64,000 nt of DNA from Vombatus ursinus (GCF_900497805.2 NW_020948739.1:16396383-16460382); one strand, 5' to 3'; positions 10,086 through 21,589 are shown, numbered from the stretch's first letter. Program-made: numbers and translations. Notes: a model not told the origin generated them from the sequence alone.

Positions 10086-12754
10086 TCATTTCTGTATTTA
10101 ACTTGGTGTGCCACTTCAAAAAATGAAAAAGTAAAATGATCATCTCTAGAACTAGAATTTTAAAAGATAACAAACACAACAAAATGTCTTCATAAATAAA
10201 TTTATTTGACAATGGCATAGAACACAATTACTGTTATAAGGCATCAAATGAATCAAGGAGAAAGCTCACTGACCATAGAAACAATTTTACTGTTACCAAT
10301 TCAAAATTTATACTTACAAAATCAAATAAACAATATTTTTGTTTGATTGGTGAACAGTTATTATTATAGGCATAAGTATTAGGAAAACCACAAACATTAA
10401 AAACTGTAAACGTATTTAAAACAGCAATAATTCATCACTGTTTTCTGGGAGTCGTATAAGAATAAACTCAGGTCTGGTTCTGTCAAGGAAGGCCTTGGAA
10501 TGGCAGTGAGAAAAATAAAGCTGGCTGTTCCTTAAACAGGAGTTTCCACTTTTCCTAAAATAAGATAATGGCCCATATTAAGTTTAATCCATTTCAAAAC
10601 ATATGAGAAGCTTGCAACAAGCCTGAAACTGAGAGGTTAACAAACACTTCCACAGGGCTGATAAATATGCAAAACATTCATCAATTAAGGTGTTTTGTAT
10701 GGAGGTGGATTCCAAAAGCCCCTTCATAAAGGGCAAAGGTTTCTACAAAGTGTCTGTAATCTTCTTTTAGTTTTTTTTCCTTTTGCTTTTAAAGTCAGCC
10801 TTAAGGCTTACCATGAAAGCCTTCTTTCCACAAGAAAATTATTCTGCCCAAATCCATATATACACACATGTATACACACACATGAACCCACGTGTGAGCA
10901 CACCCACACTTGGCTCACTCAACTCACTCTCTTCCCTAAAACGGTAGGTCTGGAAATTTTAATTTAAGAATTGACATAGCTACAAAATCAGATCTCACTT
11001 TTTCCAATTAAAATCAGCTGTAGTGTAAGGGCTCTCTCTTCAGACAAAGCACTTCTTAGCATTTGTGCCCATTAAAGTTGGCAGAATAGAAATCTCTAAC
11101 TCATGAACTTACACTGCTAAAAAATCAGCCTCAGGGAAGAAATTTGTTAAGGTCCTTTCTCTTGAGACTTCTGGAGAAAAGAGAGCTAGACTTCATTATA
11201 ATTCTTCTCCTCATGGTCACTCTTTATGACTGATCCTGATAGAGGTCAAATCCCATTACAATGAACTTTAATGGACTGCAGAAATACTTTTGTTGAAATA
11301 GAACTCGGTTGTGCTAAACCTAGCCATTGGCTAGAGCTTGCAAATATATATATATATAGATATATTTTTTTTGATCATACATCATTCTTATTGTAGTACA
11401 GTACTGTTTGTTGCAATAAATTTGACCTTGATTGACAAAATCCTTCATCCCGCACTGATACAGAAGCTTTGTTTTAATGTTAGACAATCCAAATAGAAAC
11501 TGGCATGCTGCTGAGATTATTCACATGAAAGATCAAAGCAGACAGGTTCCAATGTTCCTGCCGGGGAATTTTGTCCTTAACAAGCACATAGGTAGACAAG
11601 TCTAGTCATCTGGCTCCGGATGTTGTGTCAGGCTAGTCAGATGGCACTGTGCCCTTTCATTCAGTCAGATTCTTCCCTAATGGATTCAAGGAAAATAGAA
11701 ATGAACTTGGAAGGACAGCCTGCCTACCTCAAGTAGCTTTTCACCTGCCTTCTGTGCTGGCATTATCATATGAGAGTTACCCTTCTAACACAGTCTGTGA
11801 AAAAAAAAAAGTTGAGATGTGATATTTTTAGCTGACAAGGGGGAAATCCTAGTGGCCAGCACCTAAGAAATTGACAAAGTCCTATTAGGTCAGTGTATTG
11901 AGGGTAGAGAGGGTTAGGAAGGGGTAATCAATAGTTAACAGACAGTAAAATTAGCCTGTGTGTAACAAGTACAAACTTGGCCACCAGATAATGCCTTCAT
12001 TCAATGTCTATGGAATAAGGGGGTAGCCCAAAACAAAGAATCTGAGTACCAGGAAATTTTGAGGTGATGTATACCTCACCAGCTCAAAATTTCTTGAGTT
12101 TACACTCAGTACTTGTAGGATGTTTTATTTCACTGACATTGGTACTCCAATGATAAAGACTGCATCTTCTTGATACCTTTTCTTGGGAAACACAGGGCAC
12201 ATTCTGTATATGTATTATTGGCAAACTTTAAGAATTGCTAAGAATCACAGTTCTTAAGTTTGTACACAGGGTATTAAGTACATAGAAATCCTATACCTCT
12301 ACTTGGGAACCAACAAAAGGCTAAAAATGTCCATCAGTAGAAATTAGTTCCCAGGAATAACACAGAAAAATAATGTTACCTTCGGATTGCTTTGGTTTAC
12401 ACACTGTTTTCAGGCTACCTTGCTGAAGCATATACTGATAACTCTTTATGCTATGTCTTGGATATCTGATTTCTGAAAGGCAAGAATCAGAGAATAGCAT
12501 TGTGGGGGGGAAACATGCCTTCCTGGCTAGAAGTACAAACCAATTAGATAATAATTGCTATAATGATGGAGGCAAATTGTAAGGTCATTAATATCTATAA
12601 AAGACCTGGGACCAAAACAATAGCTGTTGCATCTATAATGCCCTTATCTTTTACCCACTCTGGCTAAAGTGCCTTTTAACAAAATAGAGTTTGAAATGAG
12701 TCCTTTGTCAATGACTTGGAATAATGATGTAAGAAGCTTGTATAGTTTTTCCTT
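10086..12754. other. Long repeat-poor stretch downstream of TMEM74
   Basis: About 2.7 kb without a single element I can recognise, apart from short CA-rich (10855-10885) and TA-rich (11343-11360) patches. The segment around 11400-11700 has scattered CpGs and balanced composition. There is no convincing coding frame. It may contain conserved regulatory DNA or distal 3' untranslated sequence; this is inferred only from the absence of repeats. Confidence 0.4.
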
Positions 12755-12870
12755 TGACTGTGAGCTTCTCATGGGCAGGAACTGTCTTTCCTTTTGACAT
12801 TTGTATTCCCATCACTTAGCACAGTGCCTGGCACATGGCAGGTGTTAAATAAATGCTTATTGATGGACTT
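12755..12870 (+). mobile_element. L2/MIR 3' tail
   Basis: The sequence TGACTGTGAGCTTCTCATGG, then CACTTAGCACAGTGCCTGGC and TTAAATAAATGCTTATTGATGG is the standard terminus. Confidence 0.75.
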
Positions 12871-14153
12871 TAAGTACAACTCATGCCTTCTTTATGTAAT
12901 CATAACTGAAGTTACAGCTGCATAGAAATATATGGAAAAGTAAAAAAAGCGTTAATTATCCAAATGTTATATGTACAATGTACTAAATAAAACACACTAG
13001 CGATTGACTGAACATGTCACTTTCTGCCCAGATGTTCTGACATTTTGCAGACAAGGCCTTAAATACCAGATTTATGGATAGGAATGAAATGTCTTAGAAA
13101 TGTCTTATTCACAGGCAAATGTGAAATGATATAGTTGAAATTTTAAAGATAAAAGTTTAATTGGAAAAGTGTGTTAAGTTCTGCTTAAAAAATGCTGGGT
13201 GAAGAAATGAAGGCCTTGGGAAAGCCACAACTTATAGCTAGCACAGTGCCTTTTATACTGTAAGCACTTAAAACTGTTTAAATTGAATTAGCTAGACAAA
13301 TTTTTTCACTGTTTCTGAATTCTTTTTTCTGTAATTCAAGTTTATTTTTTAAATTCCCTTTGACCTTATTTACAGATCTTATGTGATCTGATTTGGCAAT
13401 AATGTCAAGATTAATCAAAAGTTTTAACCTTTTGGGCCATGAACTTTACAGACAGTGAAAAGTCTCTTGGAAACCACTTAAGATGTCTGATTCTTGACCT
13501 CCTAAGATGAAATTTTGGCCTCATGGTAATTAACTTTTTCTACCTAGCACCTTAAACAAACTTCTTTTCCTGATGAACAAAAACAAAAATTGATTACAAG
13601 AAATCAGTTGATCTATACTGTACTTAAATAAGCATGTGATTTAAAAAAAATAACAGCGAAGAACTATTTACTGTACAATTTCCCTCTCTCCATCAACATA
13701 ATTTTCACTGTCTTTAACATGGCTAAGACATTCATGGACTTCAAAAGCATACCAAATATGTGTCTTGTACACCCAAGAAGAGATCTTTAAGCCAAATCCC
13801 ATGATGTTACATTTATAATAGGAAAATGAGCTTACAAAACACAGAAAGAGCAAGGCTCAAAAAACAAAGACCAATTTTTTGTGAATTAATGTCTTATCTG
13901 AATCTGCAACACAGTGCTGTTCAGAATGACATTCAGATTTTGGATACAACCAACTACCTTCTTGTGGCCATATTTACAGTCATTTTCCCCTTCCTTATTG
14001 TTTTCACCTTTATTAATCTCCCAAATGCTAGCTTCTCTTTTCCTCTTTCCTTAGATCTTTCTTTCCTACGTTCACACTTACACTCCTGCATCACACACTT
14101 ACACTGACATACACCTTCCCTTCTTACTCCATTACAGACATATATTTTCAAGT
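12871..14153. other. Unassigned DNA
   Basis: I see no gene; a short AGCACAGTGCC-like relic sits near 13240. Opposing short open frames at 13670-14150 have no protein features. Confidence 0.4.
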
Positions 14154-14180
14154 CTCACACACACACACACACACACACAA
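14154..14180. repeat. (CA)n microsatellite
   Basis: About 12 CA units. Confidence 0.95.
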
Positions 14181-15509
14181 TACTCAGAGCCACAATCACC
14201 CATACCCTCTGCAGCTACAAACCATCATGACCACCCATTTCATTCCATAGCACAAATCTGTTTGGAGAATGGTCTTACTGGCACTTTCAAGCTTAAATGA
14301 TGAAATTTAAGATGGAAACTCTCATGACGGCTACTTCTACCACTGGCAGCAGATCAAGGCTTGGCCCAGTCTGAGTAATATAAGGAGAAATTTCTGATAA
14401 GATCACAACCTTCCTCACCCCCTTTTGACCCAGTACCACCTGCATGATTATGTGTCCCTGGTTGTATATTTGAGGGCACACTTGTGATTAAGTATGAGAA
14501 AGATGTGAGTACCTCCCTGCCCCACTCCAACCCCTTTCCTCTAGCCCTCTTGAAGACTATGACAGCCATGAGACCAAAGAGGTCACTGCTACTGATTTCT
14601 GAAGGCAAAGAAAGTAGCAACACTTGCAAATGCTGGTACATGATGGTGCGTAGCTAGTGGATGTACGGTACACGCAAAGCCTCCAAGGGCTGAGACTGCG
14701 GATAGGGTTCATTTCTGAGGGCAAGAATAAGCTTCATGGGACAGTGTGGATCACAAGTTTTTCAGAGTATTTTTTTATTATGACTAAAATTTGTTAGGTT
14801 AAGGACAGCTGCAACCCTAGGGTTGCTAGCTTGGGTTTGGTGGATTGGGGTAGGCAGCTGTTAGCCACAGCAGGTGATGGGGCAACATAATCATATAAAA
14901 AGCTGTGGACACTGGAAGTGAGTATGTGAGTGGAGGCTGGAGTAAGGTCAGCTAAGAGATGAGAACCTGGCTATGAAGGGATGGGTGAGTTTTTCTAACC
15001 CAAGGAATTGTCATTTTGAAGTATCCCTGAGTTAATCACCGTCCAAGTTCACAACTGGATGTTTGCATGCCTCAGGAAAGAAAATGGAGCTGTCTGCTAC
15101 TTGAGTTCTCTCCTATTCCCATTAATAGCAGGCTGCAGAAGCACTGCTAACCAGTATAATGGAAAAAAATCATACCTTAGAAACTAAAACACAATCACCA
15201 ACTTTGGTCACTGAACAGATATCAGGTTCTGTCACACTGCTAACCCTACAGAACTGGATGAAATTCAAACTGCTGAGAGATAGATCTGTATCCTTGTCAC
15301 TTTGATCTTGTGCCCTAAATTTTATTTTTGTAGGGTAAATAATTTCACCTGGTTAAGCCCCTCCTTGATCTGGGGATGCCTCCAAAAAAGTTCCAAACTC
15401 AAAAATGTCATGATGTTTTTGGTTGGTCAATGAACAGAGTGGGTAATGTTACTGAGAAGAATGAAAAGAACTGAGAAAATGTCAAGTTGGTCTTACTAAT
15501 TAATAACAA
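14181..15509. other. Unassigned DNA
   Basis: I see no recognisable repeat or host gene. A TATAAAAAGC-like motif occurs near 14895, without other promoter signs. Confidence 0.4.
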
Positions 15510-15762
15510 TAATAAGAGCTCCCATTTCTATAGCACTTTTAGGTTTTACAAAGCACTTTACATGTATTATCTCACTTGATCCTCACAACAACCCCGTGAG
15601 ACAGGTGCTATTATTATCTCTCATTTACAGATGAGCAAACTGAAGCTGAGAGGTTGAGAGATTTGCCCAGGGCCACATAGCCAGCATCAAAGGTAAGATC
15701 TGAATCCAGGATTTCCAGCCTCCAAGTAGTTTTTGGTCCACTGTACTGCACTGTTCTCTACT
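15510..15762 (-). mobile_element. MIR SINE, near full length
   Basis: Reverse MIR: CAAAGCACTTTACATGTATTATCTC, CCTCACAACAACCCCGTGAG, CATTTACAGATGAGCAAACTG, then GCCCAGGGCCACATAGCCAG. Confidence 0.88.
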
Positions 15763-16286
15763 TGGTTACTTCTCATCATCTTTATTACAAAGTAAATTAT
15801 TAATAACCTACACATATAAGCAGTAAAGATAATCATCTTGAGGAATAGAATAATAATATTTATTATTAGGGAAATAAAAATTAAATAACCTTTTTTCTTG
15901 AACTATTTCATCTTAGAAGAATAAAAATAAAAATAGATGCTCATCACTAGTTCATTACTGTTCAATTTGTGTATCAATGCTTTAGATTGTAAAGTTGAGT
16001 TTCTTTAATTGACTCCTAAATGACTTTTATTCTGGAGAAAAACATTTCCACAAAGAAAATACTCAGTGGGTATTGGTTAATAAATAAGTTTTTCTTGTCA
16101 GGCAAATAAATCATCATTATGTATTAAGCAATGTTTAATAAATGATATCTGTTTGCTTTTGTTTTTTTTTTTTCTGAGGGAATTCTAGGGCAGATACTCA
16201 ACCTGTGGACCACCACTTAGTTCATGTTGTTTAGTCTAATAGGAATCTCTCCTGTGCCATTTTTTAAAGGAAATGCATAGCCACAA
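15763..16286 (-). other. TMEM74: Probable TMEM74 3' untranslated region
   Basis: This sequence follows the TAA stop directly. It is AT-rich and repeat-free up to a MIR at 15510-15762. A minus-strand AATAAA occurs at 16026-16031, about 260 bases past the stop, with others near 15857. The true cleavage site is not decidable from sequence, and the untranslated region could reach further into the repeat-poor DNA beyond. Confidence 0.4.
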
Positions 16287-17219
16287 TTAACTATCTACCG
16301 TGAGGACATCTTCTTCCACTAAGGACAGTTCTAGAGTATTATCATTGGTGCCAGCTTTCATCCTGAAATTGAAAGAACCATAGAGTTTTGCAGACTCTTT
16401 GGAAGAGGCAAACCTATTCCTCCTGTATAGCTCCCCCTTCCACATGGACATCATCAACAAACAGGACAGAACCACACCACCCAGAGTAAGAAGGCAGAGA
16501 CCAGCTATCACACAGCGATCCAGGTGAGCCCCAATTCTGGCATTCTCATTCTCCAAGCGTTCCATTTCCCGGGCTGCGATGGTATTGGGGTCCACAGTCA
16601 CTTCCCTGGGGACCAAATAAGAGATGATCACCAACAAGATACCAGTGACCAAGAACAAGATGGCACTGATGAAGCCATAATCTGTTGACTTCCCTGAAGC
16701 AGTGGCTTCAGAGCCCATGTCATCTTCTTCAGATATCAGGGACATGGCAGCCTCATGAGACCATTCATTTAAGTTCTCCCAGCCAGGACCTCTTTGGTGG
16801 CTGCCATCCTTTGCTGGAGAAAGGCTGCCAGTACAATGCTCCAGGTTGACATTTTCATCAACATAGGTGAAGGAGGTTTCGAGTTCCTGGGCATAGCAGT
16901 GGCAGACCTTCTCTTCAGCCATTATTGGCTCTTTTTCTAACTTGAGAAATCCTGATGGGTGGCCATCTGTCTGAACAATGCTATCTCTCTGAGGAAGAAA
17001 GTCAAATGTGGGAGGAGAGCTGGTCTCATTATTCTCTATAACCTTTTGTGTTGATTTGCAGTGTTTCTGGCAGCAGAGAGCAGCTCTGGTTGCTGCTTCA
17101 GTCAATTTTACATCTCTTCTAATCTGCTGTTGGTCACAGGGAGGAGCCCCCAAACTCCAGTCCAGATTGTTGCACTGGTCCGCCTGCCCTCTCTTCTTAG
17201 CAAGGTGGTGGAGCTCCAT
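16287..17219 (-). CDS. TMEM74: TMEM74, transmembrane protein 74 (complete coding exon)
   Basis: The frame runs uninterrupted for 310 residues, from ATG at 17219 to TAA at 16287-16289; I recall human TMEM74 as about 305 residues. It starts MELHHLAKK, very close to the recalled human start MELHYLAKK, which fixes the start codon. Residues 1-180 are a hydrophilic, Cys-containing N-terminal domain with an acidic patch near 161-167 (LISEEDD). Two hydrophobic segments follow, at about 183-203 and 236-257, joined by a charged loop (PREVTVDPN, then AAREMERLENENARIGAHLDR). A conserved cytosolic tail (WKGELYRRNRFASSKESAKL) ends with an acidic stretch, LVEEDVLTV. From about residue 177 on the protein is nearly identical to the human protein as I remember it; the N-terminal half differs with substitutions and indels. 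The family is reported to sit on lysosomal/autophagosomal membranes and promote autophagy, and mouse studies link it to neuronal excitability. The coding region has no intron. Frames on the opposite strand are shadows. Confidence 0.97.
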   Translation of the reverse strand: MELHHLAKKRGQADQCNNLDWSLGAPPCDQQQIRRDVKLTEAATRAALCCQKHCKSTQKVIENNETSSPPTFDFLPQRDSIVQTDGHPSGFLKLEKEPIMAEEKVCHCYAQELETSFTYVDENVNLEHCTGSLSPAKDGSHQRGPGWENLNEWSHEAAMSLISEEDDMGSEATASGKSTDYGFISAILFLVTGILLVIISYLVPREVTVDPNTIAAREMERLENENARIGAHLDRCVIAGLCLLTLGGVVLSCLLMMSMWKGELYRRNRFASSKESAKLYGSFNFRMKAGTNDNTLELSLVEEDVLTVDS

Positions 17220-17276
17220 GGGAGCTATTCAGATGTCCCCAAGCAGTCTCATATCTAAGACATCCTCTTGAAATCT

Positions 17277-17278
17277 CT
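17277..17278 (-). promoter_or_regulatory. Candidate TMEM74 exon 2 splice acceptor
   Basis: On the minus strand a TTATTATTGGCAG|AG sequence lies 57 bases upstream of the start codon, with a CTAAT branch-like motif about 20 bases further upstream. A second candidate with a much stronger pyrimidine tract has its AG at 17393-17394 (minus strand ...CCCTATTAG). The sequence alone does not decide between them, so the 5' untranslated part of exon 2 is either about 57 or about 173 bases. Confidence 0.4.
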
Positions 17279-17616
17279 GCCAATAATAACACAATTAGAC
17301 AAGATCCCAACATGGAAGCTAAAGTTCTCTATTAAAAGTATTTATCCAAAGTGGACAGGAACATTCAGCAACTTTAGACCCATTTTTTTTTCCTAATAGG
17401 GTCAGAAAAGAAAAAAGATGACAAAAAAGCAGAGAATGGGGTACAGACAAACCTTTAGAATTGGCACAGGGAGTGTAAGGTCAGGATAGGAAAGGTGAAA
17501 GAAGAAAGCTGTAGTATCCCTAGGAAAGGTACTATTGCCCCTAATTAAAATCTAGGTGCTCAGACATGTTTCTGCTATATTCCTCCAACAAGGTGGAAAC
17601 ATATATTTCCTCTAAG

Positions 17617-17799
17617 CAAGGGTTCTTAACCTGGGGTCTGTGAACTTTTAAATACACGCACACACACACATATACATACATGTATAGATGGCTTTCAATT
17701 TAATTGATTTCCTTAGCAATCCTATAGTTCTTATTTTATGTTTTTAAAGATATTATTCTGGAAAGGGGTCCATAGGATTCATCAGAACCCCGGCTCTTG
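17617..17799. mobile_element. hAT-family nonautonomous relic in the TMEM74 intron
   Basis: The left terminus CAAGGGTTCTTAACCTGGGG and right part GGGGTCCATAGGATTCATCA...CGGCTCTTG match a common marsupial hAT-type element. The interior contains a CA/TA microsatellite. The exact family name is uncertain. Confidence 0.6.
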
Positions 17800-18599
17800 A
17801 AAAAGACAAACTGGAAAAGGTAGGGAACCTTATGACACCCAATGGAGAAGAAATGTAGAACACAATGAAATGTTCATTGTTTATACCATCTGCAGTGCAG
17901 AACTGGTTTGGATTTTGATAAATGCAGTGTTAAATTATCTCTAGAGCACTTCCTTGAGTGTGAATCAAATAGATGTAATTTGTGTTACAAAGACTTTAGA
18001 AGTCCAGGAGGATCATAGGGATGGCTATAAAGCACAATGACAGCCCAAATGTTACCTACTCCTATTCTTAGCTGCTTTCCCAGACCTTACATCTGGTACA
18101 TCAAATGACCCCGTAATGCTGCTAGATTTGCCCACAATTTCAAGCCTGTATCATTCTCCCTGCACTGATGCTGTCTCCTGTGCTGCTGCACGGAGCTAGA
18201 GTACTTTCAACCACTGGGGAGTTACTGCTTCCAGACCTTCCACATTATCACAAAGCAATACACCCTACTATTCCTTCCACCTAGCTACATACTAAAACCT
18301 GCTCTTTACACCTCAAGAATGAAGCTGAGCAATTCTCTTTGTCAGTTAAAATAGAAAGACAGATCTCTGGATTAGATAGGAAAAGACTGTTTATCTCCCT
18401 GCTCTAAGCTGCCTTCCCACTAAAGAACTGCACACTACAGGGATTTCAAGCAACTTTTTCCTTGCTTTGGTTCTGATGCCAGGATAATAACTTATTTAGC
18501 TCACAGCCTAAAGCATAGGATGCTTCAAATCCAGTGACTCCGACAGCCGACAATCCAGAGAGGTAGGAGCAAAATAATCACCTGATGCCAAGTAGCCAA
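17800..18599. other. TMEM74 intronic DNA without recognised elements
   Basis: Fairly balanced composition. I see no repeat and no coding frame. Confidence 0.45.
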
Positions 18600-18712
18600 T
18601 CATTAATCAATCAACAAATATTTATTAAGCACCTTTTATTTGCCAGGTTAACGTTATGCCCCAGGGATATAAGTACAAAGAGCTTACATTCTCAACACAG
18701 GTTAAACTAAAG
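18600..18712 (-). mobile_element. L2 3' end
   Basis: AATCAATCAACAAATATTTATTAAGCACC is followed by CCAGGGATATAAGTACAAAGAGCTTACATTC, the antisense L2 terminus. Confidence 0.75.
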
Positions 18713-19099
18713 CATCACTTTTTAGTTCCAAGTGAGTGATTTATTGAAGGTTTTTTTTTTTGTTTTTTTTTTAAATACTGCTTCCCTAGTACAAGACTTT
18801 CTCCTCAATCCTCAATTGAAAATTCACAAATCTTTCTCCAGGGAAGAGTATAGTCAATCTGGAACCTTTATATTGTTTAACAAATGTCCAAACTGTGCAT
18901 TTCTAGAAAACAAACGAATGAACGAATGGTAAGTAGTTTCATCCATTATTTAAAAGAGAAAACCTTTCACAGTTCCTTATGCTATGAGGAACTGATCACC
19001 TTATGGCACAAATATCTCATTAAGCTGCAATGGTCTGGATTAAATAAAGTCGCTAAAATTGCCTCCAGCAAAGGGACAGTCAGAGTTATACTTTACTTC

Positions 19100-19101
<2 letters not shown>

Positions 19102-19138
<37 letters not shown>

Positions 19139-19230
19139 AAAAAAAAACAAAACAACAACAAAAAAACCCAACAAACAAGAACAACAAAAAACAAAAAAGA
19201 AAAAAAAACAGAAAAATCTTGTTTTATCTT
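19102..19230. repeat. (TC)n plus A/C-rich low complexity
   Basis: A (CT)n run to 19137 is followed by about 90 bases made almost only of A and C. The open frames here are composition artefacts. Confidence 0.95.
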
Positions 19231-19383
19231 TAGTATAATAAAAAGACATTCAATCCATCAGTCTACTCCTTTTAAACTCAGTAATCTACACAGCTCCTTT
19301 CCTTCTATGGACAAGTGAATAATCCCCCTGGAGACGACCTAAGGGCTCTCTTCTTCCTTTCATTCTCGTTCTCTCTCATTCTA

Positions 19384-19506
<123 letters not shown>

Positions 19507-20072
19507 CTGATTAAGAGCCTCGCTAATGAAATTAAATCTCAAATGGGGAAGGAGACGTTTCCTGCACCCCCTCTGCCCTTGCCATTAATTAAAAGCAATA
19601 TTATTTCCGTGGTCCAAGGACGTCCGGTTGAGCTTCTTTCGGAAGCAATCCTCGGATCGGACCCCAACGCTTTTCTTAGGGGAGGAGGTTCACTGGGCAC
19701 CCAGAGGCAACGTGGGCGCTCTTCGCCTCTCCGGTGGTAATGTGCTAAAAATCTATTCCAGGCGCCCCCGGCGCCTGCACGACTGGAAGAGCCCCCACTC
19801 CAGCTCCCTTTCTCCCCTGCACAAGCGGCATCTTTCCTGACCTGGCACCCTGAGCTGGGGCTGTCTCCATCCACTTAGTGCAAAAAGACATAGCAGGAGC
19901 CATGGGAAGGGAGAGGAGAAGCGAGCCCCGGGTGACCAGAGAGCCCTGGCTCCAGACGTTGCCTAGCTCTCTATGTCCGCACCATCCCGTTGAACACTCC
20001 CCCCCCGTCCCCTCAATCCCTTAAAAAAAAATTCTCTCCCTACCCGGCTTCCTGAAACCCAAGGGAGCCTAC

Positions 20073-20185
20073 CTTCTTCTTCTTCTTCTTCTTCCTCCCC
20101 CCTCCCAGTGTCTTGAAGTCTTGGAGCTTCTCTGACCTCCGCTGATTGCTGGAAGTCCTTCAATATAACCGGAGAAGGCACTTGT
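20073..20185 (-). other. TMEM74: Candidate non-coding first exon of TMEM74
   Basis: Inference. The segment begins about 25-30 bases downstream (minus strand) of a TATA-like box and ends at an AAG|GTAGGC donor-like site (GT at 20071-20072), just after a (GAA)n run. It lies in the only GC/CpG-rich stretch upstream of the coding exon. Joining to 17276 or 17392 would give an intron of about 2.7-2.8 kb. No transcript evidence is available, and other donors, for example near 20042, are possible. Confidence 0.35.
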
Positions 20186-20209
20186 AGCCCTCCTGAGCTC
20201 CTCTGCCCT

Positions 20210-20217
20210 CCCTATAT
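20210..20217 (-). promoter_or_regulatory. TATA-like box
   Basis: On the minus strand the sequence reads CATATAGGGAGGGC. It lies between the ZNF143-type motif and the proposed first exon, at a suitable distance for initiation near 20183-20188. The match is imperfect. Confidence 0.35.
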
Positions 20218-20275
20218 GGATTGTGCTGGGCTGTGCCTGGGCTGGGCTGGGAGGGGCTCTTCGTTTCTGCTGGGG

Positions 20276-20293
20276 ATGCTGGGAGTTGTAGTT
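20276..20293 (-). promoter_or_regulatory. ZNF143/Staf-type binding motif
   Basis: On the minus strand the sequence is AACTACAACTCCCAGCAT, a near-perfect match to the long ZNF143 (Staf, SBS) consensus ACTACAATTCCCAGCATGC found in many mammalian CpG promoters. It is about 60-80 bases upstream of the TATA-like box on the same strand as TMEM74. A match of this length is unlikely by chance, so I read it as a real promoter element. Confidence 0.65.
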
Positions 20294-20534
20294 CAGAGGC
20301 CGCAGCCCTAGGGTTGGGCGGGCAACGCCCTTAATTAATTTTCACCCCACCCCTCCATCACATCTTCTTTCTCGGTCTTGGTTTCCCAAAGCCTTTGCAA
20401 CTACAAGTCCTGAATTAAGCACTGTGTAGAGTGACTCAAGCTCTTGTTTCTTCTAGAATCCTAATCCCCAATCAATGATATCTGGCTTTTATATTGTACT
20501 TACTATATAATGGCTGACTACTATATATGTATAG

Positions 20535-20900
20535 TTTTCTAAGGTTTAGCAAAGTAGCTTATTTATTATCTCATCTGATCTTCACAACAATTTATTTCCC
20601 CCATTTTAGAGATGAGGAAACTGAGACTGAGAAAGTTTAAATACGATACAATGGAAGGCCACTGGATTTTCAGTCAAAAGATCTGGACTCAACATATGTT
20701 TCTGACGCTTAATACAGTGTGACCTCCCACAATTCAGTTAACCTCTCTGGGCCTCAGTTTCTTCATTTATAAAGTAAAGAGGTTAATCTAGATGACATCT
20801 GAGGTCTCTACTTCTAAATCTATGGTCCTATGACTTTCCCAGGGTCACACAGGTGTCAGAGGTGTCATTCCCTCACCTACACAACACTAGTATTACAGGG
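20535..20900 (-). mobile_element. MIR split by a forward MIR-like SINE
   Basis: A reverse MIR runs from about 20535 to 20640 (GTAGCTTATTTATTATCTCATCTGATC...GATGAGGAAACTGAGACTGAG) and resumes at about 20835 (GACTTTCCCAGGGTCACACAG). Between them, 20645-20835 is a forward SINE ending GTCTCTACTTCTAAATCTATGG. The inner copy is the later insertion. Confidence 0.7.
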
Positions 20901-21029
20901 AAATTAATGACATACCATATTTCAAAGGCAGTCGAAGTCATGACAATCCATGATAAAGAGAAGGAGGTTATACCGATTAATTTTTTTAAGTTATAAGATA
21001 TATTTTGTTTGTTTGAATGTATTTTAGAG

Positions 21030-21190
21030 ATCAGCTTCTTCTAAAGATGAGGAAACTGAGGTTAAATAATTGACTAAGGTCATACAGTCAATGGTAGAGG
21101 GCAGACACATATTTTTTACCTTTCTTTGTATCCTCAGTGCTTAGCACAGTGTATAAGGAGAGCTTAATAAATGCTTGTTGACTGACTGCC
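21030..21190. mobile_element. MIR fragment (-) followed by an L2/MIR 3' tail (+)
   Basis: GATGAGGAAACTGAGGTTAAATAATTGACT is antisense MIR. CAGTGCTTAGCACAGTGTAT...TTAATAAATGCTTGTTGACTGA at 21135-21190 is a forward tail. Confidence 0.65.
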
Positions 21191-21309
21191 TTTCTGTTGC
21201 AGCCAACAATTGGGGATTCAGCTAGTAGGTTACCTATATATCAAGCTTCTGGTGCTTGGCACACACTCGGCAGTTGCTAAGTGTTTGTGAAACTGAATTG
21301 AATTTTGTT

Positions 21310-21480
21310 GGCATAGTGGAAGGAACCCTGGACTTGTTTGAAGACTTGAAAAGGATTCCTGCTCAGCCCTTACTATCAGTGTGATTTTGGGCAAGTTACT
21401 TACAGACTTCATTTTTCTCATCTGCATAATGAGAGAATTAGATTAGGTCTAAAGTCTTTTCCTTATAAAGAATTTCAAGG
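21310..21480 (+). mobile_element. MIR-like SINE
   Basis: It contains GTGGAAGGAACCCTGGACTTG, ATCAGTGTGATTTTGGGCAAG and CATCTGCATAATGAGAGAATTAGATTAGG in MIR order. Confidence 0.6.
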
Positions 21481-21589
21481 GTATTCATCCTCTCCATTTG
21501 AGTAGATGAATCTGATATTAGTATTACTAGTTATAAACTGCTCATATATAAAGTCTCTGTCTCACTTCTAATCCATGCTATGCACACTT

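Larger units (their letters stand above)
19550..20340. promoter_or_regulatory. CpG-rich promoter region of TMEM74
   Basis: CpG dinucleotides are dense here (for example around 19617-19660, 19700-19790, 19910-19990 and 20295-20330) while the flanking tens of kilobases are nearly free of them. The region is GC-rich, contains no interspersed repeat I recognise and sits 2.3-3.1 kb upstream of the TMEM74 coding exon. This is the profile of a small unmethylated promoter island. Short open frames inside it have no recognisable protein features. Confidence 0.7.

Noticed and set aside
17008-17271. Forward-strand frames over the TMEM74 N-terminus
   Set aside because: Antisense shadows of the TMEM74 coding exon, without recognisable domains.
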